Shown one piece after another: positions 7,268 through 15,143 of a stretch of 23,584 nt of DNA. Position 1 is the stretch's first letter. The number at the start of each line of letters is the position of its first letter. The DNA is from a virus. The notes beneath the pieces are model-generated. The model did no database searches. It was given only the letters and a program-made list of their open reading frames with translations, and was not told the origin of the DNA. Both the position numbers and the translations under genes were made by a program. The stretch spans positions 1 to 23,584 of the IMG/VR virus record IMGVR_UViG_3300044516_001853. One strand, written 5' to 3'.

Positions 7268-8077
7268 ATGAATAATCTGTTGCTTAATTTTTTACAAGGT
7301 GGTCGAATTCTAGAATCTTTAGATGCTGAAATTTATCTTTCATCTTTATCCAAGCTCAAAACATTTAAAAAACTTGTTTGTGTTTTTGATGTTCCAGCAG
7401 AACAGATCGAAAAACTTAAAAAATATTACGATTATGTAATCCCGGTTAATTCTGGACTTGTTCCTGTAAACTTTTGTTACTTAGCATACTTTAATTGGCT
7501 GTGTGAACATGGAAAGGACTTTGACTATGTAATGCACTGCGATATGCGTGATGTTGTTATTCAAAGAGACCCATTTCATTTTATGGAATCACATCCAGAT
7601 AAAGAACTATTTTTAGTTTGCGAAGGTATGAAGATTGAGGAAAATGATTGCAATCAGATGTGGCATGATTGGGTTCTTAATACAATAGTTTATAATAAAG
7701 AAAAGTATAGTGATTCATATGTTTTAAATGGTGGAACATATGGAGGGAAAACAAACGCTTTCTTGAATTATTGTACTCTCATTCTTACTGCTATGAATAG
7801 GAAGTACAACTATATTATTCCTGACCAGGCAATGTTAGGTTACTTGTATAGGCAACTTAATCAAAACCCAAATGTAATGCTTACACATCCTATGTCTGAT
7901 AACTTTTGCGCTACAGGAGAGGCAATTAAGAGAGATAATGTAACTGTTACTTTTGACGGTAAAAATGTCTGCACTGTAAACAATGAACCATTCTATCTAT
8001 TTCATCAATGGGATAGAACTATTTATGCAGACACTTTGAGACAAAAACAAGCGAATACTTTATCTTTTTCTATTTAG
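7268..8077 (+). CDS. putative glycosyltransferase with a DxD motif
   Basis: This 269-residue protein has features of a GT-A-fold, metal-dependent glycosyltransferase. The segment DYVMHCDMRDVVIQRDPF (about 92-109) contains a DMRD acidic motif after a hydrophobic strand, as expected for binding an NDP-sugar and a divalent ion. LNGGTYGGKTNAF (about 156-168) resembles the N-x-G acceptor or donor loop of such enzymes. IPDQAML and a late FHQWDR segment add further acidic and aromatic conserved positions. I see no signal peptide or membrane helix, so it should act in the cytoplasm. As the last gene of the sugar cluster it is the natural candidate to transfer the finished sugar to its acceptor, which is not identifiable here. 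Its stop codon overlaps that of the converging tail gene. The fold assignment comes from motifs only. Confidence 0.6.
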   Translation: MNNLLLNFLQGGRILESLDAEIYLSSLSKLKTFKKLVCVFDVPAEQIEKLKKYYDYVIPVNSGLVPVNFCYLAYFNWLCEHGKDFDYVMHCDMRDVVIQRDPFHFMESHPDKELFLVCEGMKIEENDCNQMWHDWVLNTIVYNKEKYSDSYVLNGGTYGGKTNAFLNYCTLILTAMNRKYNYIIPDQAMLGYLYRQLNQNPNVMLTHPMSDNFCATGEAIKRDNVTVTFDGKNVCTVNNEPFYLFHQWDRTIYADTLRQKQANTLSFSI

Positions 8078-8661
8078 CCTAATTGTCTTTCAACATCTAT
8101 ATCTATGTCAGCAATTGAACTTTTCCTTGACTCGTGTTTGGTAGCCAAGATTAGTTGCATAGTTTCAAATTCTTTCATAGACAATTTTGAGAACTCGTCT
8201 CTGCCAAAAGATACTAAACCTCTAAGCATGTAGTCTATTTCAACAATAATAGGCGGAACAGGATATGTTTCTGTGTCATTGGGGTTAAAGTATTTTTTGG
8301 CAGATATGTAATAAAAGTTTGCTTCATCTGCCGAAAGATACAAATAATTTTGATATTGCACCCAAAGTTTTTCAACAATAGTGTGGTCTAAAAAGTCAAT
8401 TAACGACTTATTATATTCTGGGAAAAATGTAACTCCATCTTCAGAATTATAAGCAGATAAAATTGCAATATTTAATATTTCTCTTTTTTCAAATTCAGTA
8501 TTTTGATAAACTACATTGTCTTTCTTGCGGAAAGACTTAGCGTCAATAAGCAACCCTTCTTTCCAAGTAATTTCTTTAATCAAAAATTTGACATTATCAA
8601 TATCAATAATGTGTACTTTATCTGATTTTACTTTTTCGTAATATTCTAAAAACTCTTTCAT
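8074..8661 (-). CDS. small virion-block protein, possible tail assembly chaperone
   Basis: I do not firmly recognise this 195-residue protein. It is mostly helical, without membrane segments. The N-terminal part, with VKFLIKEITWKEGL (about 24-37) followed by helices, recalls the layout of phage tail assembly chaperones and of T4 gp26-like baseplate proteins, where a short beta strand leads into a helical bundle. FSKLSMKEFETM (about 157-168) would be the second half of such a bundle. It is the last gene of the minus-strand virion block, just after two tube-like proteins, which is where tail chaperones often lie. In that case a tape-measure gene would be expected next, but the opposite-strand sugar cluster takes that place. 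Its ATG overlaps the stop of the preceding 438-residue gene by 4 bases. The chaperone reading is a guess. Confidence 0.5.
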   Translation of the reverse strand: MKEFLEYYEKVKSDKVHIIDIDNVKFLIKEITWKEGLLIDAKSFRKKDNVVYQNTEFEKREILNIAILSAYNSEDGVTFFPEYNKSLIDFLDHTIVEKLWVQYQNYLYLSADEANFYYISAKKYFNPNDTETYPVPPIIVEIDYMLRGLVSFGRDEFSKLSMKEFETMQLILATKHESRKSSIADIDIDVERQLG

Positions 8662-9974
8662 GATATATGAAATTCTGAAACCAGAGGATTTCCAGTACCA
8701 AAATATGCTGTAAACTCACCAAGCTTAGCAACAAACTTATACTCGTGAGTGTAACCGCCTGTTGGACTAATTTGTACATCAGGATTTGACCAATCTACAT
8801 TCTTTATTCTATAAAAATATAATGGCCCAAATGACATAGTTAGCGAAGTTGTGTTCTTGTTTACAATACTAGTATTCACATAACTAAATATCTTAATGGA
8901 TCCTGTCACTTCTCTTGAAGACAAACTTGCGAATCTTGGACCAACTTTGTCACCAAAATAAACTGGACTTGAGCCATCGTTCAACAAATCTCCACCAGGC
9001 ATTGTAAATTCAAACAAAATGTTTTGACTTACTTCTAAGGTCATACTTACAAGCCTGAAATTAACATTTTTGCTATTTCTAACAAAATTTATAAAGCTTG
9101 CATACGATTTGTGAAATGTTGAAGCATCGAAAAAACAATCAGTTAAATTAATAGGCCTATAATAACTTTGAAATGGTAATGACGATACGCCTGCAGAATT
9201 CAAAGTTAGATTATATTCTGGCAAAACATTACCATCTAAATCAAGCATATTAGTTCTTGCAGTTGTAGTGAAAGGTTTGTAAGGCGGAATATTACTAGGA
9301 GATATCATTGATTTACCTCCTGAAAATGATGCTTGAATTTCTACATCACCAACAGAACTAGAACCATCTACAGAAATTCTAAAACTGCTCATGAAGCATG
9401 GGCCAAACGTTTTGTGTGTTGGAATAGAAGATGCAGTCATCATTGGATACAAAGGTATAACACTTGCTTTGTAAATAAGATACTCTGCATCATATTGAAC
9501 ATTAAATGAAGTTGAATAAAGTGGATTAAACGAAAAGTTTGCTGAGTATTTTTGTTCTGAAAATATTGGAACGTTATTTAATGTTAATCCAGTAAAGTTT
9601 GCAAGAGGTTTGTAAATATTGTTTCCTGCATTGTCATTATATGATGAACAATATAATGGAAAATAATTCTTATTTCTGCCTAGTAGATTTTGAGGATCAT
9701 TAAAAAAAGGATCAGAAAAAATTGGGACTCGAGTAAAATGACCATATTCTTTTCTGTTATTAGAAGCAGTGTATCCTAGACGATATAAATCCCAAATATA
9801 TGCTCTTGATTTATTTGAGGCTTTATTTATTCTATGTCCACCATAACTTAAGATTAGTTGTGAGCCTGGAATAAAAAGTTTTTGAACATCAATGTTATTT
9901 AAGATATCAGTAAGATAGATATTATGTGATGATGCTGGAGTGTTGTTAATAACATTTGAAACATAATTTGGCAA
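8658..9974 (-). CDS. second tail-tube-like structural protein
   Basis: This is a 438-residue beta-rich protein without signal peptide or membrane segment. Two regions match the tail-tube-like protein encoded at 10386-11834 in order and spacing. FMSSFRISVDGSSSVGDVEI (about 194-213) corresponds to the tube hallmark in which a strand is followed by a G-E/D turn and an alternating hydrophobic strand. SLTMSFGPLYFYRIKNVDW (about 375-393) corresponds to its C-terminal FNMGPVKLDLPEVVW. A VSMTLEVSQNIL strand (about 309-320) lies between them. I read this as a paralogous tube-fold protein, perhaps a second tube ring, a tube initiator or a baseplate adaptor. The N-terminal 150 residues are poor in secondary-structure clues and rich in Asn, Ser and Tyr. 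It sits 1 base after the 136-residue gene. Structural role is likely; the exact position in the tail is uncertain. Confidence 0.6.
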   Translation of the reverse strand: MPNYVSNVINNTPASSHNIYLTDILNNIDVQKLFIPGSQLILSYGGHRINKASNKSRAYIWDLYRLGYTASNNRKEYGHFTRVPIFSDPFFNDPQNLLGRNKNYFPLYCSSYNDNAGNNIYKPLANFTGLTLNNVPIFSEQKYSANFSFNPLYSTSFNVQYDAEYLIYKASVIPLYPMMTASSIPTHKTFGPCFMSSFRISVDGSSSVGDVEIQASFSGGKSMISPSNIPPYKPFTTTARTNMLDLDGNVLPEYNLTLNSAGVSSLPFQSYYRPINLTDCFFDASTFHKSYASFINFVRNSKNVNFRLVSMTLEVSQNILFEFTMPGGDLLNDGSSPVYFGDKVGPRFASLSSREVTGSIKIFSYVNTSIVNKNTTSLTMSFGPLYFYRIKNVDWSNPDVQISPTGGYTHEYKFVAKLGEFTAYFGTGNPLVSEFHIS

Positions 9975-9975
9975 T

Positions 9976-10386
9976 TTACTTTCCGCCTGTGAGCTCCAAC
10001 CATTTCTTTGAGAGAGCTTTGACTAATTCATATCTCATATGATTAACATTATTGATATCAGGATAATAAACTTCTGTTTGATCTTCTTCTTTATCGTCAA
10101 CAATTATTTTTTCTGTTATTCTGATACTTGAGAAAAAGGTAGATAAAATCATACGACAAAGAACTGAAGTCCTGAGAAGAGGATTGCCTGTAACTGAATT
10201 TATAATTGTTGATTCTTCAATAATGTGTGACATCTCACTAAAACTTCTTGCCTTGACATCACAAGAAATTACTGACGAACCTGAAGGACTTATCTTATAA
10301 CAAATAATTTCTTTTTCAGCATCTCTAATGACATCACAATTTAATTTGAGCTCAAACCTTTTGCTTGCATCAACAAATATACTCAT
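9976..10386 (-). CDS. small virion-block protein of unknown function
   Basis: I do not recognise this 136-residue protein. It begins with a strand-rich N-terminal half (FELKLNCDVIRDAEKEIICY), continues with a hydrophobic stretch near residues 74-92 that looks like a buried strand-helix rather than a membrane helix, has an acidic loop DDKEEDQTE (about 97-105), and ends with a positively charged helix. It lies between two tube-like proteins; its ATG shares one base with the stop of the larger tube gene (TAATG), and its stop is 1 base from the next start. This tight nesting suggests a role in tube assembly, such as a chaperone or minor tube component. No catalytic motif is visible. Confidence 0.65.
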   Translation of the reverse strand: MSIFVDASKRFELKLNCDVIRDAEKEIICYKISPSGSSVISCDVKARSFSEMSHIIEESTIINSVTGNPLLRTSVLCRMILSTFFSSIRITEKIIVDDKEEDQTEVYYPDINNVNHMRYELVKALSKKWLELTGGK

Positions 10387-11834
10387 TAATAATTTCCTGT
10401 TGCTTCTAAAGTGAAGTCCTGGGTATAGTTTTGAGTAACAACTTGAAATGAAACTGTATTTTTTTGATACTGTTCACTGCCATGTTCTTGTGATTGTGCT
10501 GTCCAAACAACTTCAGGCAAATCAAGTTTCACTGGTCCCATATTGAAAGTTATACCACCATTGTTTACACTTGAAGGACCTGATAAAAACTCTGTCATCA
10601 AATACGGCTTCATGGGACCAGTATAAGACATTGTTCCTGATATACTTCTCCCTTCGCTGTAATACCCAAAAGGAAGAAGATTTTTCATTTTATTTTTGAC
10701 AGCTACGGAAGATTTAGAATTCAAAGTATATACTGGCTTTAAGTTATTTGCAATTTCAACAGAGATACTATTTACAAAAATACTATCTAGTCCGGTTTTT
10801 TGATAACCTTGAAATACCTTGCTGTCACTTACAGATCCCAAGCCAAAATATCCGTAGTCTGGTATATTTTTACTTACTTGTAAACTGTATCCATTTAAGA
10901 GATAACTTGGTTTTTTAGTCAAATATTTTTGAACAATAGTTTCAAAGTTATTATAGATACTTGTCTGATACTTTCTATCTACACCAAGTACTTTCAAGTC
11001 AACTTCAACATTGACTGTTTCTCCAGGGGTAAAACTAATTGAAAACTTATCTACAAGGCAACCAAAAAGTAATCCTTGCTTAACTGAAAATAAATTGAAA
11101 GTAGAATCTTTAGTATAGTTTTTTACATAAGAGGCTATATAACTAGTATCTCTTACAAAAGATGTTCCCAATCCGCTTGACAGTGTTATAGACCTGTTTG
11201 CTTTAGAAACACTTATAACTTGCACACTTTGCGAAGACTCAGTGATGTCATTCTTTATTTTAGCAGTGAAAGGTGTGTCAACTGCTAAAATTTCTGCAAT
11301 ATTATCAACATACAACACACTAGTACCAGTGCCAATAGTTGCTGAATTTGCTGATGTAAATCTGGATAATATCGATGTGGGTGAACCATATTTTGCTTGC
11401 ATACAATAATCAAAAAATGCTGCAAGAGAAAAGTCCATATATCCCCAAGCATCTATTCTAAATGGAAAACGTAATGTTACTGTATTCTCTATATGACCTA
11501 AGCTGAAAGTTTGAGGATTGATACCCTCACCAGCCAATCTTTCAGTGCTTATCTGTTGATTTTTACCAATAGAAAAGTTCTCTACTGAAAAAATATAATT
11601 TTGGTCAATATTATCAAAATTAAGATTATAGTCAGGGTCCTCACCATAATCTTTTGATAAAACTATCAAATCAAATGAGCCTAAATCATATGACGGATAC
11701 GAAATAATACTTTGAAAGTTTTCGTATGATTGTTTGTATATGTGTTGTGTTGCTACTGATTCAGAGCTAGCAATACCAGATACACCAAGCGTAACGTCAG
11801 CAAATGCCCTGACATTATTGTTAGATTTTCTCAT
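10386..11834 (-). CDS. tail tube protein-like
   Basis: This 482-residue beta-rich protein has the strongest tail-tube signature in the window. GCLVDKFSISFTPGETVNVE (about 260-279) has the pattern of phage tube proteins: a strand, a G-E turn, and a second strand of alternating hydrophobic residues that builds the tube wall. ISVEIANNLKPVYTLN (about 356-371) and ISGTMSYTGP (about 395-404) are further strands, and the C-terminus ends in paired strands. Residues about 160-240 seem to be an inserted beta module beginning GTGTSVLYVDNI, similar to one in the 817-residue protein next door. This insertion would explain why it is longer than ordinary tube proteins, and it may project from the tube surface. 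The N-terminal 150 residues, with ENTVTLRFPFRIDAWGYMDF, fit the first half of the tube fold. It lies 5 bases after the 817-residue gene. Confidence 0.68.
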   Translation of the reverse strand: MRKSNNNVRAFADVTLGVSGIASSESVATQHIYKQSYENFQSIISYPSYDLGSFDLIVLSKDYGEDPDYNLNFDNIDQNYIFSVENFSIGKNQQISTERLAGEGINPQTFSLGHIENTVTLRFPFRIDAWGYMDFSLAAFFDYCMQAKYGSPTSILSRFTSANSATIGTGTSVLYVDNIAEILAVDTPFTAKIKNDITESSQSVQVISVSKANRSITLSSGLGTSFVRDTSYIASYVKNYTKDSTFNLFSVKQGLLFGCLVDKFSISFTPGETVNVEVDLKVLGVDRKYQTSIYNNFETIVQKYLTKKPSYLLNGYSLQVSKNIPDYGYFGLGSVSDSKVFQGYQKTGLDSIFVNSISVEIANNLKPVYTLNSKSSVAVKNKMKNLLPFGYYSEGRSISGTMSYTGPMKPYLMTEFLSGPSSVNNGGITFNMGPVKLDLPEVVWTAQSQEHGSEQYQKNTVSFQVVTQNYTQDFTLEATGNY

Positions 11835-11839
11835 AATAT

Positions 11840-14293
11840 TTACGGCACAGTTTCCACTGTAATTAAGTCATAAATATCCCAAATTATTGGACCATTGCTT
11901 TCTCTGTTTAAGTTTGTCCCAGGAACCACATAAACATCTAGCACTCTATCAAATAAATCGACTTCTGTTCCCAAAATAAATCTAGTATTTCTTGTTGTTC
12001 CTTGAGGTACAGTTGCACTTAAAGTCTTGACTTCACCGAATGAGCCGTTTCTTGCTGTTACATATACTACAAGATCATTTTTGATAGTTGTATCTGTAGT
12101 TGTAGCAATGCCTGTAGCAGAACCATTAAGTCTTATGGCAGATGTTGATAAGTCGTCTACTGGAGGAACATAAACTGATAATCTTCTTGGCTCAAATGAG
12201 ATTCTGTTTGTAAGTGATATGCCTTTTCTTACAACTTCTCCTGTGATGTTTCCATTATCTAAGTAACCTCTTGCTTCAAACCAAAGCGTTCCACCAGTGC
12301 CTGTCCAAGAAACTGCATTGTCTATTGAAGTTTTTGCAACTCCTGTGATTCCGCTTGTAGTTCTTGTAAACAAAGATGTTGTGCCTAAGGCTGTCGCAAA
12401 AGATTCTGGCTTATTTATCATTACATAATAAAAAGAATCTTCGACAACATTTACTCCAGTGTCAAACTTGACAGTGTATGTATTTGTGCCTTGTGCTATG
12501 TCGCTATATCTTAAGTATGCTTGGCTACTCAAGATACCATTATAAGTAGGTGTAGAACCAGTTGCTGAAAATATTGAGAGTGCTAGTCCTGTGTTTCCTG
12601 TGCCTGAAGTCTGACCACCAGCATCATATAGTAACTTTAAGCTCACTCCACCAATATATGCATCTTCTTTAGCTTGGAAAAGAAATGCATTGAATCCATT
12701 TACTAAAGATAAACTTGTATTGTCTGTGTATGATGGAATAGTATTGTAAGGTGGATATTGTATTTCGTCAATATTGGTTATTTTTCTTTCGTAAAGTTCG
12801 TCTGTAAGTCTAGGCTTTTTATAAATATTATAGAAAAGCACGTTTGATATTGCAGTCCCTGTCCAATTCAATTCAACAAAATAATTATTGCTTGTTGTAT
12901 TTGAAGAAATTAGATTGGTATAGGTATTTGTTGACTCAACATACTCAGAACCAGTAATATTGTATACGGTAGAAACTCCATAAATCTGAGTTCCGCTATG
13001 TAATGAAGACAAATAGTTTGAACAAGAATATGTAGCGGTTGTCAATCCTACAGCACTAAAACTTGATGTATTACCTACTGCCGAATTATATGTATTCAAG
13101 TCTCCTCTGAAAATAGCAAAAGTGTGTTGTAAATCTTGACCTGTTGTGTTGTAATATGCTTTTGCAAAATTATATGGAAACTCAAATCTTTCTAAGCCGC
13201 TAAAACTTAAACCCTTAGAATAATACTCATTAGGTCTGAATGGTTGAGTTGATAGTAATTCTCTAACAGTAAGCCCACTAATATTTGCAGTGTAAGTTAT
13301 ATAGTTAAATATGCCATTCATAAGTACACTCAGATACTCATTAGACTTATAACTTTGCAATAAACTCAATGTGTCGTTACAGCTTTGAATAATTAAGTTT
13401 TGATCTGCCGAAGTGCCTAAAATAGGATCGCTTGAAGTGGCTGTTGGCATATCAATTGCAGTTCTTGTGAAACCTGTTCCTGAAGAAATGACAACTGGGT
13501 TTTCAGGATTTTTGCACAAAACTTTTGCAATAGGTAACCAACTTTGTGGTAATGGTGGAAAATACTTAAAACCTGTAATATATTCCAACGCTTCTTCAAC
13601 AGGAAATCCAGTTATGTATTTAAGTTTTGGTTGAAATATGAATGTGACTGTAGAATTTACATATACAGCATTAGGAAGAGTGCCAAACGAACTTCCATTA
13701 TAATACGCAGGATCAATAGTTAGTGCTGTTCTGTCATCATTGATACCAGAAAATGTTATGACAGAATTTCCTACTACTCCCTGTATTGGAAAGCCTAAAT
13801 TTTCTGCTACATTTACATCATTTACATAAAGTATTGAAGTACCAGCAGCACAGTTTTGAGTCACTGTTGTAAAAAATAATTGCTTTGCTTTTTGTACTTC
13901 TTCTAATGGTAATCCAATAGTAATCCCATACTTATAGCCATCTGAGCCAACAAAAGTATCAGAGTAATCTTTTGACCATTCTTTTCTTAATGGTATTTTT
14001 TGTGTTGTTGTTTGAAGCAAACTGCCATCATAAGCAACTTGCCCACCATTTATTGTTAAATAATATGGGTCACTACTCAAGCTGTACGTAAGTCCGAAAC
14101 CTAAGGGATTTGTTTCCACAACTCCAAAAAATGGATATCCATTGTTTGCCAAATTCAACAGATTATTAATTTCAAAAATTGATGAGTTTGGCTGATTGAA
14201 ATCTCCAAGTCCTAAACTTAAGGCATCATATATATTACCAGCAGTTTTTGATAACTCTAAGATAATTTCTTCTATTTTTGATGATATTGCCAT
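11840..14293 (-). CDS. large beta-rich virion protein with adhesin-like modules
   Basis: This 817-residue protein reads as a modular virion surface protein. After a helical lead (1-45), a segment with YYLTINGGQVAYDGSLLQ (about 76-93) resembles the strand pair near the base of tail fibres and baseplate proteins. AAGTSILYVNDV (about 148-159) starts a beta module shared with the tube protein. Residues about 425-525 look like a fibronectin-III-type module: VELNWTG, then FYNIYKKP and SYTDN, the usual W and Y positions. Residues about 530-630 resemble a jelly-roll anchoring or carbohydrate-binding domain (GVSLKLLYD, then YYVMINKP). The C-terminus is strand-rich and Thr-rich. I see no sheath motif, lysozyme motif or signal peptide. 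The gene is 1 base after its upstream neighbour. A host-contact or decoration role is plausible; the exact location is unknown. Confidence 0.55.
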   Translation of the reverse strand: MAISSKIEEIILELSKTAGNIYDALSLGLGDFNQPNSSIFEINNLLNLANNGYPFFGVVETNPLGFGLTYSLSSDPYYLTINGGQVAYDGSLLQTTTQKIPLRKEWSKDYSDTFVGSDGYKYGITIGLPLEEVQKAKQLFFTTVTQNCAAGTSILYVNDVNVAENLGFPIQGVVGNSVITFSGINDDRTALTIDPAYYNGSSFGTLPNAVYVNSTVTFIFQPKLKYITGFPVEEALEYITGFKYFPPLPQSWLPIAKVLCKNPENPVVISSGTGFTRTAIDMPTATSSDPILGTSADQNLIIQSCNDTLSLLQSYKSNEYLSVLMNGIFNYITYTANISGLTVRELLSTQPFRPNEYYSKGLSFSGLERFEFPYNFAKAYYNTTGQDLQHTFAIFRGDLNTYNSAVGNTSSFSAVGLTTATYSCSNYLSSLHSGTQIYGVSTVYNITGSEYVESTNTYTNLISSNTTSNNYFVELNWTGTAISNVLFYNIYKKPRLTDELYERKITNIDEIQYPPYNTIPSYTDNTSLSLVNGFNAFLFQAKEDAYIGGVSLKLLYDAGGQTSGTGNTGLALSIFSATGSTPTYNGILSSQAYLRYSDIAQGTNTYTVKFDTGVNVVEDSFYYVMINKPESFATALGTTSLFTRTTSGITGVAKTSIDNAVSWTGTGGTLWFEARGYLDNGNITGEVVRKGISLTNRISFEPRRLSVYVPPVDDLSTSAIRLNGSATGIATTTDTTIKNDLVVYVTARNGSFGEVKTLSATVPQGTTRNTRFILGTEVDLFDRVLDVYVVPGTNLNRESNGPIIWDIYDLITVETVP

Positions 14294-14294
14294 T

Positions 14295-15143
14295 TTAAAT
14301 AATTATACCCAACTCATTTTGGATGTATGTTTCAAGTGCTTCTGGTAAACCCTCTTCAGATACTGACCAAAATGTCCTGAAGTCTGGATCCCAACCGGAA
14401 TTGCCAACCCAGTTTGAAATAATAGATTTGACCAAACTATTTTGATTATTATATATTTCTAGAATTTGTTCATAATTTCTTATGACTACTGGAGTTATAA
14501 ACTGATTAAGAGTCTGATCATTAAAACCAAAATACCCTCTTGGCTGTCTCAAATCATACAATTTGAAAAACACTCTTGAATTTGATATAGTTTGATCATA
14601 ATATTGGACGTCTGCTAGAAACTTATAAACTACTATGTGATAATCAGGATTATACTCAGGAAAAACTATTTCATTAGAATTAAGTAATATATCTTCTGCT
14701 GTTTTCTCATCAATATCTTTGCTTATGATGATTGGATCTCCATTGTAATCACTGGCTGGTCTTGCCAAAGATATATATAAAGAACTTCCGTATTGATCGT
14801 TTGCTAAATATATTGCACCAAAAATATATCCATTTGACATTTTATCCAAAGGACCTAGCATGTCGTAAACAGATAAACTTTCTTGATTACCAGATGGAAA
14901 AGAAAGATTTGTTGTTGAAGTGACTGATTTTAAGAGAGATTTTCCAAAAGATACAGTGTCATTGTAGTTGCTGTAAGCTATAGATTTTAATGCTGACAGT
15001 CCATAAAGTAACTGTATATTTCTTTCTTCCGAGTTATTAGCAAGCGCATATTCTCTTGAAGATAAAGCCAAATCTAAAGTTGAACGAGTTTTTTCTAGCG
15101 CTAAAACTAACTTATTTAATATATAGGCTGAGGCATAGTTCAT
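14295..15143 (-). CDS. virion-block protein of unknown function, 282 residues
   Basis: I do not recognise this protein. The first 110 residues are helical (MNYASAYILNKLVLALEKTR onward), and the rest mixes strands and helices, with many Tyr and Asn and a Trp pair near the end (WVGNSGW, then FRTFWSVSEEG). It has no signal peptide, membrane segment or catalytic motif. Its gene abuts the giant 1565-residue gene with no gap and is followed 1 base later by the 817-residue gene. It may connect these two large proteins, or act as a chaperone for one of them; that comes only from position. Codon use looks like its neighbours, so there is no sign of recent transfer. Confidence 0.62.
   Translation of the reverse strand: MNYASAYILNKLVLALEKTRSTLDLALSSREYALANNSEERNIQLLYGLSALKSIAYSNYNDTVSFGKSLLKSVTSTTNLSFPSGNQESLSVYDMLGPLDKMSNGYIFGAIYLANDQYGSSLYISLARPASDYNGDPIIISKDIDEKTAEDILLNSNEIVFPEYNPDYHIVVYKFLADVQYYDQTISNSRVFFKLYDLRQPRGYFGFNDQTLNQFITPVVIRNYEQILEIYNNQNSLVKSIISNWVGNSGWDPDFRTFWSVSEEGLPEALETYIQNELGIII

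Noticed and set aside
11840-14293. 817-residue protein as a contractile tail sheath
   Set aside because: It precedes a tube-like gene as a sheath would, but no sheath signature is visible and its modules look adhesin-like. The idea cannot be excluded without structure prediction.
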